Positions 24,704-36,684 of a stretch of 64,000 nucleotides of DNA are shown piece after piece. The position numbers and the translations under genes are program-made. Under the pieces are notes generated by a model. It worked only from the letters and a program-made list of their open reading frames with translations. It was not told the origin of the DNA and ran no database searches. This stretch comes from Dactylosporangium aurantiacum (lineage in GTDB: Bacteria; Actinomycetota; Actinomycetes; Mycobacteriales; Micromonosporaceae). Each line of letters starts with the position of its first letter. Position 1 is the stretch's first letter. The stretch is taken from contig NZ_JNYJ01000042.1 of the NCBI RefSeq assembly GCF_000716715.1, forward strand, positions 12,833 through 76,832, read 5' to 3'.

Positions 24704-27448
24704 ATGACGACGACCGGCGAGCCCGCGGCCGTGCCGGTCGCCAGGGATCCACGCGAACCCCTCGACCGCCTGATGCGCGACCTGCGCTGCGGCCCGGACG
24801 GCCTGGCCGCGCGGGAGGCGGGCCGCCGGCTCGTCGCCTACGGGACCAACGAGCTCACCCGCCGCCGCGGCCGGCAGTGGTGGAAGGAGCTGGTCCGCCA
24901 GCTCGTCCACCCGCTCGCGCTGCTCCTGTGGCTCGCCGCCGGGCTGGCCGTCGTCGCCGGCACGGTCGCGCTCGCCGTCGCCATCGTGGTCGTGGTGCTG
25001 GTCAACGCGGTGTTCGCGTTCATCCAGGAGCAGCAGGCCGAACGGGCCGTCGAAGCGCTCGCCGCCTACCTCCCCCAGCGCGCCGACGTCGTCCGCGACG
25101 GCGCCCTGACCAGCGTCGCCGCCCGCGACCTCGTGCCAGGCGACCTGCTCGTCGTGCGGGAGGGCGAGCGGGTCTGCGCGGACGCCCGCCTGGTGTCCGG
25201 CGGCGTCGAGGTCGACCTGTCCACGCTGACCGGTGAGTCGATGCCGGCGTACCGCAGCGCCGATCAGACCGACACCCGGGGCTCGGTCCTCGAGGCACGG
25301 GACCTCGTGTTCAGCGGCACCACCTGCACCGCCGGTGAGGCCCGCGCGCTCGTCTTCGCCACCGGGATGCGCACCGAGCTCGGGCGCATCGCCGCACTGT
25401 CCCAGCGCGTCGGCCGGGACGTGAGTCCGCTCGAGGCGCAGGTGAAGCGGGTGGCGTGGCTGATCGCCCTGGTCGCCGTGGCGGCGGGCCTGGCGTTTCT
25501 CCCGCTCGGCACCTTCGCGGCCGGGCTCGGCCTCGCCGCGGCCTTCACCTTCGCCATCGGCCTGCTGGTCGCCAACGTCCCCGAAGGACTCCTGCCCACC
25601 ATCACCCTGGCCCTCGGCATGGGCGTGCGGGAGCTGGCCCGCTGCGGCGCCGTGGTGAAACGCCTCAGTGCGGTGGAGACCCTCGGCTCGACGACAGTCA
25701 TCTGTACTGACAAGACCGGCACCCTGACCATGAACCAGATGCGGGTGACCCGGATCTGGACCCCGTCGCGGCTGCTGGACCTGGAACGGCGGCCACCACC
25801 GCAGGCGTGGCCGGTCGAGCTGCGCCTCGCCCGCGCCGCGGCCGCCTGCAACAACGCCACGATCCGGTCCGGGCGGCCCGACGAGGCGTCCGGGGACCCC
25901 ACCGAGGTCGCTCTCGTGCGGGCCGCCACGATCCTCGGGGTACCCGCCGACAGCGCGGAACGGCAACGCCGCCAGCGCCGCCAGTTCCACTTCGACCCGG
26001 CGTTGCGCCGCATGTCGACGGTCGACGACGACGGCGGAGCGCTGTGGCTGCACGCCAAGGGCGCCCCGGAGGCGATCCTGCCGCTGTGCACGGCGATCGC
26101 CGACGCGGGCGGTGACCACCCGATCCGCGCGGCCGACCGCGAGCGGATCACCGCGGCGGTCACCCAGCTCGCCGGCCACGGCCTGCGGCTGCTGGCGGTG
26201 GCCGAGCGCCGGCTACCGGCCGGGCCGCTGCCGGAGCGGCGCGAGGACGCCGAACAGCGGCTGACCCTGCTCGGCGTCGCCGCGATGTTCGACCCGCCCC
26301 GGCCCGAGGTCGCCGACGCCGTCGCCAGGTGCCACACGGCCGGCATCCGGTTGATCGTGGTCACCGGCGACCATGGCCTCACCGCCGCCGAGATCGCCCG
26401 GCGGGTCGGCATCGCCACGCACGGCGCCACCGTCGTCACCGGCGCCGAGCTGGACGCCATGAGCGAGGCCGAGCTCGACCGGCTGCTCGCCGGGCACCGG
26501 GAGCTGGTCTTCGCGCGCACCTCCCCGGAGGCGAAGCTGCGCATCGCCGATGCGCTGCGCGCCGACGGGCACATCGTCGCCATGACCGGCGACGGGGTCA
26601 ACGACGCCCCGGCCCTGCGCCGCGCCGACATCGGCGTCGCCATGGGGCGCTCCGGCACCGACGTCGCCCGCGAGGCCGCGACGATGGTGCTGACCGACGA
26701 CAACTTCGCCACGATCGTCGCCGCGGTGCAGGCGGGCCGGCGCGTCTACGACAACGTCCGCAAGTTCATCCTGTACATCTTCGCCCACGCCACCCCCGAA
26801 GTCGTCCCCTTCCTGGTCTTCGCGCTGTCCGGCGGCGCCGTGCCACTGCCGCTCACCGTCCTGCAGATCCTCGCCGTCGACCTCGGCACCGAGACCCTGC
26901 CCGCCCTGGCCCTCGGGCGAGAGCCCGCCGAGCCGGGCCTGATGCGACGGCCGCCCCGGCCGCGCGAGGAGAACGTCATCCAGGCCCGCCTGCTGGTGCG
27001 CGCCTGGGGCCTGCTGGGCGGCGTCTCCGCGGTGCTCGTCATGACCGGCTTCCTGCTGACCCTGCACGCCGGCGGCTGGCACCCCGGCGACCCGACCGGC
27101 CCCGGCACCGCCCTGCACCACGTCTGGCGGCAGGCCACGACCATGACGTTCCTCGGCATCGTCGCGTGTCAGATCGGCACGGCGTTCGCCGCCCGCACCC
27201 AGACCGCGTCGCTGCGCCAGGTCGGCGTGTCGAGCAACCGTCTGCTGCTGTGGGGCGTCGCGTTCGAGCTGGCGTTCGCCGCCGCGGTCGTCTGGTTGCC
27301 GCCGCTGCAGGGCATCTTCGGCACCGCACCGCCGCCGGTCGGCCAGTTGGCGCTGCTCCTGCCGTTCCCGGTGCTGGTATGGGGCGCCGACGAGCTGTGG
27401 CGGGCCCGCGTGCGCTGTCGCGAGGGCCGGGCGGGAGTCGGTGGCTGA
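24704..27448 (+). CDS. P2-type cation-transporting ATPase, Na+/K+-ATPase-like
   Basis: 914 residues from ATG 24704 (TGGAG upstream; GTG 24668 is an alternative). Order of parts: cation-ATPase N-domain, M1-M2, actuator with TGES, M3-M4 with [11 protein letters not shown], phosphorylation site CTDKTGTLT, nucleotide domain with KGAPE, hinge [10 protein letters not shown], then M5-M10. The M4 PEGLL motif, the linker [20 protein letters not shown] and the M6 motif [18 protein letters not shown] resemble animal Na+/K+-ATPases (subtype IIC) more than the PEGLP of Ca2+ pumps. It should use ATP to move Na+, K+ or H+ across the membrane. No beta subunit is nearby. A strong terminator follows. Confidence 0.9.
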   Translation: MTTTGEPAAVPVARDPREPLDRLMRDLRCGPDGLAAREAGRRLVAYGTNELTRRRGRQWWKELVRQLVHPLALLLWLAAGLAVVAGTVALAVAIVVVVLVNAVFAFIQEQQAERAVEALAAYLPQRADVVRDGALTSVAARDLVPGDLLVVREGERVCADARLVSGGVEVDLSTLTGESMPAYRSADQTDTRGSVLEARDLVFSGTTCTAGEARALVFATGMRTELGRIAALSQRVGRDVSPLEAQVKRVAWLIALVAVAAGLAFLPLGTFAAGLGLAAAFTFAIGLLVANVPEGLLPTITLALGMGVRELARCGAVVKRLSAVETLGSTTVICTDKTGTLTMNQMRVTRIWTPSRLLDLERRPPPQAWPVELRLARAAAACNNATIRSGRPDEASGDPTEVALVRAATILGVPADSAERQRRQRRQFHFDPALRRMSTVDDDGGALWLHAKGAPEAILPLCTAIADAGGDHPIRAADRERITAAVTQLAGHGLRLLAVAERRLPAGPLPERREDAEQRLTLLGVAAMFDPPRPEVADAVARCHTAGIRLIVVTGDHGLTAAEIARRVGIATHGATVVTGAELDAMSEAELDRLLAGHRELVFARTSPEAKLRIADALRADGHIVAMTGDGVNDAPALRRADIGVAMGRSGTDVAREAATMVLTDDNFATIVAAVQAGRRVYDNVRKFILYIFAHATPEVVPFLVFALSGGAVPLPLTVLQILAVDLGTETLPALALGREPAEPGLMRRPPRPREENVIQARLLVRAWGLLGGVSAVLVMTGFLLTLHAGGWHPGDPTGPGTALHHVWRQATTMTFLGIVACQIGTAFAARTQTASLRQVGVSSNRLLLWGVAFELAFAAAVVWLPPLQGIFGTAPPPVGQLALLLPFPVLVWGADELWRARVRCREGRAGVGG

Positions 27449-27500
27449 CGGCGGTGCCGCGCCGGCCGCTGTGGTCGGCGGCCGGCGCGGCACCGTCGTC
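27447..27500. terminator. Very strong bidirectional hairpin terminator
   Basis: The core arms GGTGCCGCGCCGGCCGC (27453-27469) and its exact complement (27478-27494) give 17 perfect pairs around an 8-base loop. Pairing continues outward to about 22 bp with one G-T pair. It fills the 59-base gap between the convergent ATPase and GH20 genes. No T-run. Confidence 0.85.
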
Positions 27501-27507
27501 ATGGTGG

Positions 27508-30087
27508 TCAGGTCCCGTAGATGTTGAGGTCCCAGATGGAGTACCCGTACGTGGTGCCGCGTTGGGTGCCGTAGACGCGCACGTAACGGCCGGAGCCGGC
27601 GAGCCCGGTGAGGTCGTCGACGCCACCGTCGCCGGTGGTGGTGCTGTGGATGGTGGTCCAGGTGGCGGCGTCGTCGGAGACCTGGATCTGGTACGCGGCG
27701 CCGTAGGCGGCTTCCCAGTTGATCCGGACCCGGTTGACGGTGCGGGTGCTGCCCAGGTCGACCTGGATCCACTGCGGGTCGCTACGAGCGCTGGACCAGC
27801 GGGTGGTGGGGTTGCCATCGACGGCGTTGCCGGGTTCGACGCCGGCGCGGTACGTGCTGGAGGCGGCGACCGGCCGGCCGAGGGCGAGGTCGGTGCCGCC
27901 GGTCGCGGTGGCGTACAGCGTGGCGATGTCGCCGGCGGACAGGGCCTGCCGGTAGGCGACGGCGTCGTCGAGCAGCCCGGTGAAGGGTCGTTTGCCGCCG
28001 AATCCGCCGAGCGGCAGCGGGATCACCTGGGGCAGGGTCTGCTGGAAGACGCCGTTGGCGTAGAGGCTGGTGCCGGTGGTGGTACCGACCAGGGTCAGCA
28101 TCGTCCACTGGTTGAGCGGCAGGGCGTAGGTGAACGGGTAGTTGCCGGTGCCGTACCTGGTGATGCCGATCTGGTTGGTGCTGCCGTACTCCTCGACCTT
28201 GATGGCGTACTCCATGTCGCGCAGCAGCACGGTGTTGGTGGCGTTGGCGGTGCGGTTGATCCACACGGAGAACGTCCAGGGCGCCTGGACGGCGCGGCCG
28301 CCGAGGTTGAACGTCTGGCTGGTGCCGGCGGTGAACTTCACCGCGTTGCCGGTGCGGCCGGCCACGGGGAACGTGGGCGGGTAGAGCCAGCCGTTGGCGT
28401 GCAGGGTGCCGGCGCTGTCGGCGGTGCTCATCTTCCAGCCGCCCGGGTAGTGGGTGGCGGCGGTCGGGGTGTAGGTGCTGTCGAACGTCCAGCGGTGGAC
28501 CGGCTGGCCGTCGGTGGACGCGGCGGGTGCCGGGCGTGGTGCCGCGCCGGGCGCGTCGCCGACCGCGGCGAGGGCGGCGGTGAACTGCGCGAAGGTCGCC
28601 GTGGTGGGGTCGGTGTCCCAGGTCCGTTCGGCGAGCTCCGCGCGGCGGCCGTCGAAGAGGTCCAGCACGAAGTCGGTGTCGCTGAAGAAGTGGTCGTCGC
28701 CCCAGTACGCGAGCACCTGGCCCTTGTTGTTGGCGTGCGTGACCGGGGTCCAGGCGTACATGTCGCCGCGGGGGACGACCTTCGTCTCGTAGTCGCCGGG
28801 TGCGATGTAGAACCGGTCGTAGGCGCCGGTCTTGTAGGCGGAGTCGACGACCTGGTAGCCGAGCGAGCGCATGGTGGCGGAGACGGAGGTGGCGCCGAAG
28901 TTCATGATGAGCACGTCGGTGCTGGGTTGGATGTCGGTGTTGTTGACCCAGATCATGGCCTTCTTGCCGGCGCCTTCGACGGTCTGCTCCAGCGCGGCGA
29001 TGTACTGCTCCTGCAGGTCGGCCATGGTCGGTGCGGCGGTGGTGTACTTGCTCTGGATGTACGGGCAGGTGGCCAGGCCGGTGGGGACCTCGTCGTTGCC
29101 GAGGTGGACGTACGGGCTGGCGAACCAGGTCTGGAAGTGCCCGACGAGCTGTTGCATCCAGGCGGTGACGGCCGGGTCGGTGAAGTCGAGGGTGGAGCTG
29201 TCGCCGCACTGGGCGCTCAGGGAGCGGTCGACGCCGCCGAACGTGGCGATCGGCTGGACCTTCGTCGGGTTCTGGATCTCCGGCACGATCGTGACGTGGT
29301 GTTCGGCGGCGACGGCTTCGATCGCAGCGATGTCGGTCTGGCTGTAGCGCTGGGCCGGGTCGGTCGGGGCCATCGCGGCGTAGGTGGGGCTGTACAGCCG
29401 GAACGCGTTGGCCTGGTTGAACATCAGCTGGATGACGTTGAGCTTGTTCCAGGCGGCGCGGCGGATCTCGTCCTGGATCGCGGCGACGGACATGAACCGG
29501 CGGCTGACGTCGAAGTGCTCGGCGCGGTAGGCGAGGGTGGGCCAGTCCCGGGCGGTGCCGGTCGGGACGCTGCGGTGGGCGGCGTCCAGGCGTAGGAGCT
29601 GGGCGAGGGTCCGGCCGCCGTTGAGCAGGCCGGTGGAGGTGGGCGCGCTGATCTCGACGGTGGTGCCGACGGTCAGGGCGTAGCCTTCGGTGCCCAGTCC
29701 GGGGTCGGCGGCCAGGCGCAGGAAGATGTCGCCGGCGGCGGGCGCGGCGGCGGTGACCACGGCCGGGTTGAGTCCGGTGACGGCGGCGAGGTCGGTGCCG
29801 ATCCGGCCGGCGACCTGGGTCACCGTGCGGGTGGACAGCAGTTCCGAGGTGACGCCGCTGGTTGACTGTGCGGCGCTGGCGGTGGCGACGACGATGCGGC
29901 TGGCGGCGGTGAGGGTGAGGTTGCCGGTGCCGCCGGTCCACTGCCGCAGGCTGGGCACGACGGCGGGTTCGGGGTTGGCGGCGTGGGCCGGGCCGGCGGT
30001 GGTCAGCAGGGCCGCGATCGTCGCCGCGGCGGCGAATGCCGCCGTCAGTCCGTGGCGTCGGCGGTGGATGGAGGGTGGCGCTTGCAT
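27508..30087 (-). CDS. Secreted GH20 beta-N-acetylhexosaminidase with LamG-like and F5/8C (CBM32) domains
   Basis: 859 residues. Parts in order: signal peptide (1-~36, ending AHAA), GH20 N-domain (~60-165), GH20 barrel (~170-490) with the catalytic Asp-Glu pair in HLGNDEVP, a concanavalin/LamG-like domain (~515-705) and a C-terminal discoidin domain (~720-859) with DLGSTRTVNRVRI. The start is ATG 30087 with AGGAGC upstream, and it overlaps the kinase gene by 43 bases. GH20 enzymes release terminal GlcNAc from chitin, glycans or peptidoglycan fragments by substrate-assisted catalysis. As last gene of the MurNAc operon it most likely trims cell-wall fragments outside the cell before uptake. Confidence 0.92.
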   Translation of the reverse strand: MQAPPSIHRRRHGLTAAFAAAATIAALLTTAGPAHAANPEPAVVPSLRQWTGGTGNLTLTAASRIVVATASAAQSTSGVTSELLSTRTVTQVAGRIGTDLAAVTGLNPAVVTAAAPAAGDIFLRLAADPGLGTEGYALTVGTTVEISAPTSTGLLNGGRTLAQLLRLDAAHRSVPTGTARDWPTLAYRAEHFDVSRRFMSVAAIQDEIRRAAWNKLNVIQLMFNQANAFRLYSPTYAAMAPTDPAQRYSQTDIAAIEAVAAEHHVTIVPEIQNPTKVQPIATFGGVDRSLSAQCGDSSTLDFTDPAVTAWMQQLVGHFQTWFASPYVHLGNDEVPTGLATCPYIQSKYTTAAPTMADLQEQYIAALEQTVEGAGKKAMIWVNNTDIQPSTDVLIMNFGATSVSATMRSLGYQVVDSAYKTGAYDRFYIAPGDYETKVVPRGDMYAWTPVTHANNKGQVLAYWGDDHFFSDTDFVLDLFDGRRAELAERTWDTDPTTATFAQFTAALAAVGDAPGAAPRPAPAASTDGQPVHRWTFDSTYTPTAATHYPGGWKMSTADSAGTLHANGWLYPPTFPVAGRTGNAVKFTAGTSQTFNLGGRAVQAPWTFSVWINRTANATNTVLLRDMEYAIKVEEYGSTNQIGITRYGTGNYPFTYALPLNQWTMLTLVGTTTGTSLYANGVFQQTLPQVIPLPLGGFGGKRPFTGLLDDAVAYRQALSAGDIATLYATATGGTDLALGRPVAASSTYRAGVEPGNAVDGNPTTRWSSARSDPQWIQVDLGSTRTVNRVRINWEAAYGAAYQIQVSDDAATWTTIHSTTTGDGGVDDLTGLAGSGRYVRVYGTQRGTTYGYSIWDLNIYGT

Positions 30088-31085
30088 GGGTCACGCTCCT
30101 GACTGGGATGGGGTCGGCGCAGGGTGGTGAGGGCCGCGGCGTCGGCCAGGCCGGCGGGCAGCGGCCCGTTGAGGACGGCGGCGGCCAGGGTGATCGCGCC
30201 GTCGAGGGGGGTGCCGGCGGGTTCGTGGAGCGTCATGGCCGGGCAGCGGGTGCGGATGGTGTCGGTGAACGCGGTGGTGAGAGGGCTGTCGGGGCGTAGC
30301 AGGTTGCCGGTGACCGCCCCGGTGGGGGTGGTGCCGGGCGGCAGGGCGGCGAGGAGGGTGCCGGCGAGGTGTCCGGCGGCGCGGTGCACGATGTCGGCGG
30401 CGACGGGGTCGTCGGCCGCGGCGTCGATGACGGTGGGGGCGAACGCGGCGAACACCCCGGCACGGTCGGCGCGGGTGGTGAGGTCGGCGACCAGCGCGCT
30501 GGGCTCGCCGTGCGCGGCGCGCAGGGCGGCGAGCAGCGGCGCGGAGCCGCCGGGGCGGCCGTCGACGGCCCGGTAGGCGGCCTGCATGCCTTCCCGGCCG
30601 ATCCAGGAGCCGCCGCCGGCGTCGCCGAGCAGGTGCCCCCAGCCGTCGACGCGTCGCCACCGGCCGTGCAGGTCGGTGCCGAGCGCGACCGCGCCGGTCC
30701 CGGCCGCCAGGACCGCCCCGGGCGTGAACCCGACCGCGCCGAGGTAGCCGGTGAGCAGGTCGGAGCAGAGCACGACCTGGGCCGCGCCGCTGGCGCGGGC
30801 GACGGCGCGCGTCACGGCCGTGCGCAGGTCCTGGCCGAGCAGCGCCGCACCGGTGCAGCCGACCGCCGCGGCGTGCGGCACCGGCCCGCCCGCGCCGGTG
30901 GTCACGTCACCGATGACGTCGGTGAGCACCCGCGCGAGGTGCTCACCGTCGACGGTCATGGGTTGCCGTCGGGCCGCCGCGGCCAGGACGCGGGGTGATC
31001 CGCCGGTGAGGCGGCTGATCCGGGCACGGAGCCCGGAGCCGCCGACGTCCACGCCGAGCACCACCGGGCCGGTCGGGGTGTTCAC
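30045..31085 (-). CDS. BadF/BadG-family sugar kinase, probable MurNAc/GlcNAc kinase (MurK-like)
   Basis: 346 residues with the ASKHA fold: phosphate-1 LGVDVGGSGLRARI, connect-1 AVGCTGAALLG, phosphate-2 LAAGTGAVALG and the adenosine/sugar loop GWGHLLGDAGGGSWIGREGM. Family members include eukaryotic GlcNAc kinase and Clostridium MurK, which phosphorylates MurNAc and GlcNAc at O6. The GTG start overlaps the murQ stop by 4 bases. Placing a sugar kinase beside MurQ, with a non-PTS transporter, fits the route MurNAc to MurNAc-6-P to GlcNAc-6-P. The substrate is inferred from family and context. Confidence 0.85.
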   Translation of the reverse strand: MNTPTGPVVLGVDVGGSGLRARISRLTGGSPRVLAAAARRQPMTVDGEHLARVLTDVIGDVTTGAGGPVPHAAAVGCTGAALLGQDLRTAVTRAVARASGAAQVVLCSDLLTGYLGAVGFTPGAVLAAGTGAVALGTDLHGRWRRVDGWGHLLGDAGGGSWIGREGMQAAYRAVDGRPGGSAPLLAALRAAHGEPSALVADLTTRADRAGVFAAFAPTVIDAAADDPVAADIVHRAAGHLAGTLLAALPPGTTPTGAVTGNLLRPDSPLTTAFTDTIRTRCPAMTLHEPAGTPLDGAITLAAAVLNGPLPAGLADAAALTTLRRPHPSQERDPCKRHPPSTADATD

Positions 31086-31990
31086 GGCCCGGTGAGGTGA
31101 GCCAGGGCGTGCCGGACGACGCCGTCCGCCGTCGTGAGCGCGGCCCGGGCGGTGGCGGTGTCGACGCCGGCCAGCAGCGCGGTGAGGGCGACCTTGAGGT
31201 CGCCGTCCGCGGCGGTGAGGGCGGCGCGGCAGTGCCCGTCGGCGGCGCCGGTGGCCTGCGCGAGGGTGTTCAGGACGCGGCCGCGGAGCTTGGCGTTGGT
31301 CGCCACGACGTCGACCATGAGGTTGGAGTAGGTGCGCCCGAGCCGGATCATGACTGCGGTGGAGAAGGTGTGCAGGACGACCTTCTGGGCGGTGCCGGCC
31401 TTCATCCGGGTCGAGCCGGTGACGACTTCCGGGCCGGTGTCGAGGCAGACGCAGACGTCGCTGTGCACGGCGAGCGCCGCGGCCGGGTTCGCGGTCACCA
31501 GGACGGTGGCGGCGCCGGCCAGCCGGGCGGCGGTGAAGGCGCCCGCCACGTACGGGGTGCGGCCGCTCGCGGTGAGCCCGACGACGAGGTCGGCGCCGGT
31601 GACGTCGGCGAGGTCGACCCGTCCCGTGGTCACGTCGTCCTCGACCTCCTCGACGGCGTCGGTCATGGCGACGGCGCCGCCGGCGAGGTGCGCGACGAAC
31701 CGGCCGGTCGGGAAGCCGTAGGTGGGTGGCACCTCGGCGGCGTCGAGCACGCCGAAGCGGCCGGAGGAGCCGGCACCGGCATAGTGCACGCGACCGCCGG
31801 CGCGGAGCCGGTCGACGGCGAGATCGACGGCGCGGGCCAGCTCGGGCAGGGCGGCCTCGACGGCGGCCGGGACCTTGGCGTCCTCGGCGTTGATCCGGCG
31901 CAGGATGCCGAGGGTGTCGAGCAGGTCGATGTCGGTGGTGGCGGGATTGGCGGCCTCGGTGGGTGAGCCGACCCGCACGACGGTGCTCAC
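31082..31990 (-). CDS. murQ: N-acetylmuramic acid 6-phosphate etherase
   Basis: 302 residues, full length for MurQ. Family marks are clear: VGSPTEAANPATTDIDLLDTLGILRRIN at the start, the SIS core GRVHYAGAGSSGRFGVLDAAEVPPTYG, the catalytic region AMTDAVEEVEDD, GLTASGRTPYVAGA and STRMKAGTAQKVVLHTFSTA. It cleaves the lactyl ether of MurNAc-6-P to give GlcNAc-6-P and D-lactate in the cytosol. GTG 31990 overlaps the regulator stop as GTGA, and the stop overlaps the kinase start, so the three genes are translationally linked. Confidence 0.96.
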   Translation of the reverse strand: MSTVVRVGSPTEAANPATTDIDLLDTLGILRRINAEDAKVPAAVEAALPELARAVDLAVDRLRAGGRVHYAGAGSSGRFGVLDAAEVPPTYGFPTGRFVAHLAGGAVAMTDAVEEVEDDVTTGRVDLADVTGADLVVGLTASGRTPYVAGAFTAARLAGAATVLVTANPAAALAVHSDVCVCLDTGPEVVTGSTRMKAGTAQKVVLHTFSTAVMIRLGRTYSNLMVDVVATNAKLRGRVLNTLAQATGAADGHCRAALTAADGDLKVALTALLAGVDTATARAALTTADGVVRHALAHLTGP

Positions 31991-32871
31991 CGGCCCTGCC
32001 GGTCGAAGGGCAGGACGTGGCCGCGGACGGCGTCGTGGGCGCGCTCCATCGCCTCGAGGGACTCGTCGTAGCGGCGGTGCGACAGTGCGACGTAGATGCA
32101 GTCGACGACGGTCAGCTGCGCGGTGCGCGAGGCGGTGCCGCCGCTGCGGAACGTGGTCTCCCGCGCCGCGGTGGTGAGCACGAGGCCGGCCAGTTCGGCC
32201 GCCGGGGACTGCGGGTTGCTGGTGATGACCGCGGTGGTCGCGCCGCGTCGTTTCGCCTCGGCCAGGGCGTCGAGGATCTCCCTGGTACGGCCGGAGTGGC
32301 TGATCGCCAGGGCGACGTCGCCGGTGGTGAGGGTGGAGGCGCTCATCAGCGCGGCATGCACGTCGGACCAGGCGGCCGCCGGCCGGCCGGCGCGGTGCAG
32401 CTTGTAGGCGGCGTCCTGGGCGACCGTGGCGGTCGACCCGACACCGTAGACGTCGATCCGGGTGGCGCTCAGGATCGCGGTGACGAGCGCGTCGAGCACC
32501 GAGACGTCCAGGTGCGCCACGGTGTCCTCCACCGCGCGGGCGTCGGCGAACCCCACCTTCTTGATCAGCTCGGTGAGGGAGTCGTCGCGGCCGATGTCGC
32601 CGCCGAGCGCGGTGTCGGCGCGGTCGTCGGCGCGCAGCCGTTCGGCCTCGGCGGCCAGGTGCAGCCGCAGCTGCGCGTAGCCGCGCAGGCCGATCGAGCG
32701 GCAGAACCGGGTGACGGTCGTCTCCGAGGTGCCGCAGAGCTGCGCCAGCTCGGAGATGGTCATCTCGGCGGTCGCGCCCGGGTCGTCGAGCACGCGGCGG
32801 GCGATCGCCTGCTCGGCGCGTGGCAGGTTCGACATCATGGTCCGCAGCCGGACCAACACGTCGCCGCTCAT
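31987..32871 (-). CDS. RpiR-family regulator (HTH_6 + SIS), MurR-like
   Basis: ATG 32871 follows GGGGAGG with 7-base spacing and overlaps the upstream stop as ATGA; the product is 294 residues. The HTH (about 1-75) contains MTISELAQLCGTSETTVTRFCRSIGLRGYAQLR. The SIS domain (about 115-250) contains ATRIDVYGVGSTATVAQDAAYKLHRAG and ALAISHSGRTREILD, a sugar-phosphate binding fold. In E. coli the homologue MurR represses murQP and responds to MurNAc-6-P. By analogy it should control this operon. Confidence 0.92.
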   Translation of the reverse strand: MSGDVLVRLRTMMSNLPRAEQAIARRVLDDPGATAEMTISELAQLCGTSETTVTRFCRSIGLRGYAQLRLHLAAEAERLRADDRADTALGGDIGRDDSLTELIKKVGFADARAVEDTVAHLDVSVLDALVTAILSATRIDVYGVGSTATVAQDAAYKLHRAGRPAAAWSDVHAALMSASTLTTGDVALAISHSGRTREILDALAEAKRRGATTAVITSNPQSPAAELAGLVLTTAARETTFRSGGTASRTAQLTVVDCIYVALSHRRYDESLEAMERAHDAVRGHVLPFDRQGR

Positions 32872-33883
32872 GGTGAAGCCTCCCCAGTGTGGTGGTGTGC
32901 GAGGTGGTGCTCGACGAGCCGCCACCGCGGCTCGTCCATGCCGTCGCCGGGAAACAGGCACCAGCCGTCACCGACGGTGTCCGCGTGGTCCAGCGCTGCC
33001 GTGAGGTCCCCCGGTGCGACCGGCGGACCCCAGTCGTAGCCGCGGGCCACGTGCGGGTCGGAGGTGACCTGGACCATCGGGATGGCCGGTCCGCGGAACG
33101 CCGCCGCGATGTCCGCGCCGCGGTCGGCCACCATGCTCGGCGGCTGGCCGAGGATGGCGTGGTAGGTCATCGGCAGCACGGCGTCCAGCCACGGCCGCCA
33201 GTCGGCGACGGCTTGGCCGAGCAGGTCACGGCGGGCGGCGTCACCGGCGGCCGGCACCACGAACGCGCCCAGCCACCGGTGCGGGCGGACGCGCTGCGCG
33301 ACCCGGCGGATGACGTCGGTGACGACCGCGCAGCGAAACGCCGTCCACTGCTCCCGCAGCCGCCCGCGGAGCAGGGCGGCCGCGGCGTGCGGCGCACCGG
33401 GCAGCGCGATGCCGGACCATGCGGTGAACCGGGCCAGCGTGGCCGGGTCGAACGACGCGGCGCGCGGCACCGCACCGGTGCGCAGCTCGAGTTCCCAGTG
33501 CAGCGGCCACCGGATGAAGTCCAGGATCAGACCGTCGACGGGCCGTCCGGCGAGCGCGGCGCAGCGGTCGATCAGCGCCGCGGTGTAGTTGGTGTCGGTC
33601 GGCACGAGGCCGGTGTACCACTCCATCGGCTGCCACACGCGCCCGCCGGCGTCGACGGGCCGCAGGTCGTCGCGGCGGTGGCCGGGCGGCTCGGCGTGGT
33701 CGGAGAAGCAGGCCACGCTGCCGAGCACGGTCAGGCCCGCCGCGGCGCAGTCGCCGGCCAGGTCGTCGTCGACGGCCGCCGCCTTCGTGATCAGCGTGTC
33801 GATGCCGGCCCCGGCCGCACGGTGCAGCAGTGCGGCACGCGCCGGACCGGGCCGCAGCCGGCGGTCGAACACGTACATGGCTC

Positions 33884-33887
<4 letters not shown>
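32868..33887 (-). CDS. Unassigned TIM-barrel glycoside-hydrolase-like protein in the MurNAc operon
   Basis: 339 residues from ATG 33887 (MRAMYVFDRRLRPG), which overlaps the ATPase stop as ATGA. I do not recognise a named enzyme. The pattern is that of a hydrolase-like barrel (GHL10/DUF4015-like): strand-ending segments GIDTLITKAA, LTVLGSVACFSD, VDGLILDFIRWP, HRWLGAFVVP, LDAVLPMTYH and AIPMVQVTSDP. The acidic residues Asp in LILDFIRWP and others at strand ends are candidate catalytic groups. It has no signal peptide, so it acts in the cytosol. Its place between transporter and regulator suggests it cuts an imported glycan or muropeptide, for example the disaccharide GlcNAc-MurNAc. This is an inference. 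Confidence 0.65.
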
Positions 33888-35871
<1,984 letters not shown>

Positions 35872-35875
<4 letters not shown>

Positions 35876-36684
35876 GTCCGGTTCACCGCCGCGTTGAGCG
35901 CGTCGGCGAGCAGGCTCAGCCCGAGCGCGAGAAGGAGCAGGACGAGCGCCGGGCCGAGCACGTACACCGGCTGCTCACTCATGTGCCGCATGCCGACGTT
36001 GAGCAGCGCGCCCAGCGACGGCTCCGGCGGTTGGATGCCCAACCCGACGATGCTCAGTGAGGACTCCAGAAACACCGCGGCGACCATCCCGATCGCGGTC
36101 TGCACGATGACCGGGTCGACGGCGTTGGGCAGGATGTGCCGCAGCATGATCGTCCGGCCCGGCACCCGCATCACCCGGGCCGCCAGGACGTACTCGCGCT
36201 GCTGCTGCGCCAGCAGCGAGGCCCGGGCGAGCCGGCCGAACGCCGGCAGGCCGTAGACGACGATCGCGACGACGAGCGCCCACCAGCCGGGCCGCAGGAC
36301 CAGGGCGACGCAGATGCCGAGGACCAGGCTCGGGAAGCCCAGGATCACATCGAGCGCGCGCTGCGTGAGTGCGCCCAACCAGGGCGCGACCGCGCCGGAC
36401 AGCCCCAGCAGCGTGCCGAGCACCGCGCTGAGCGGGACGGCCACGAAGACCAGCGACAGGTCGACCCGCAGCCCGTACAGGGTGCGGACGAAGATGTCCC
36501 GGCCCAGCTCATCGGTGCCGAACGGCCTGCTCAGCTCGGGCGCGGCGAACGCGTCGGCGCCCTGGGCGTCGTACCCGCCGGGTGCCATCACCGGCACGAG
36601 CAGCGCCAGCAGGGCCAGCCCGGCGAGCACGACACCGCCGGTGATGCCCCGCGGGCGGCGCAACGCCCGAAGGTAGCGGCTCAT
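35872..36684 (-). CDS. DppC-type ABC permease
   Basis: 270 residues with an N-terminal membrane segment (~15-33) and five more in the binding-protein-dependent transport core. The EAA loop region reads [33 protein letters not shown]. It overlaps both neighbours by 4 bases. With the DppB-type subunit it forms the membrane channel. Confidence 0.94.
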
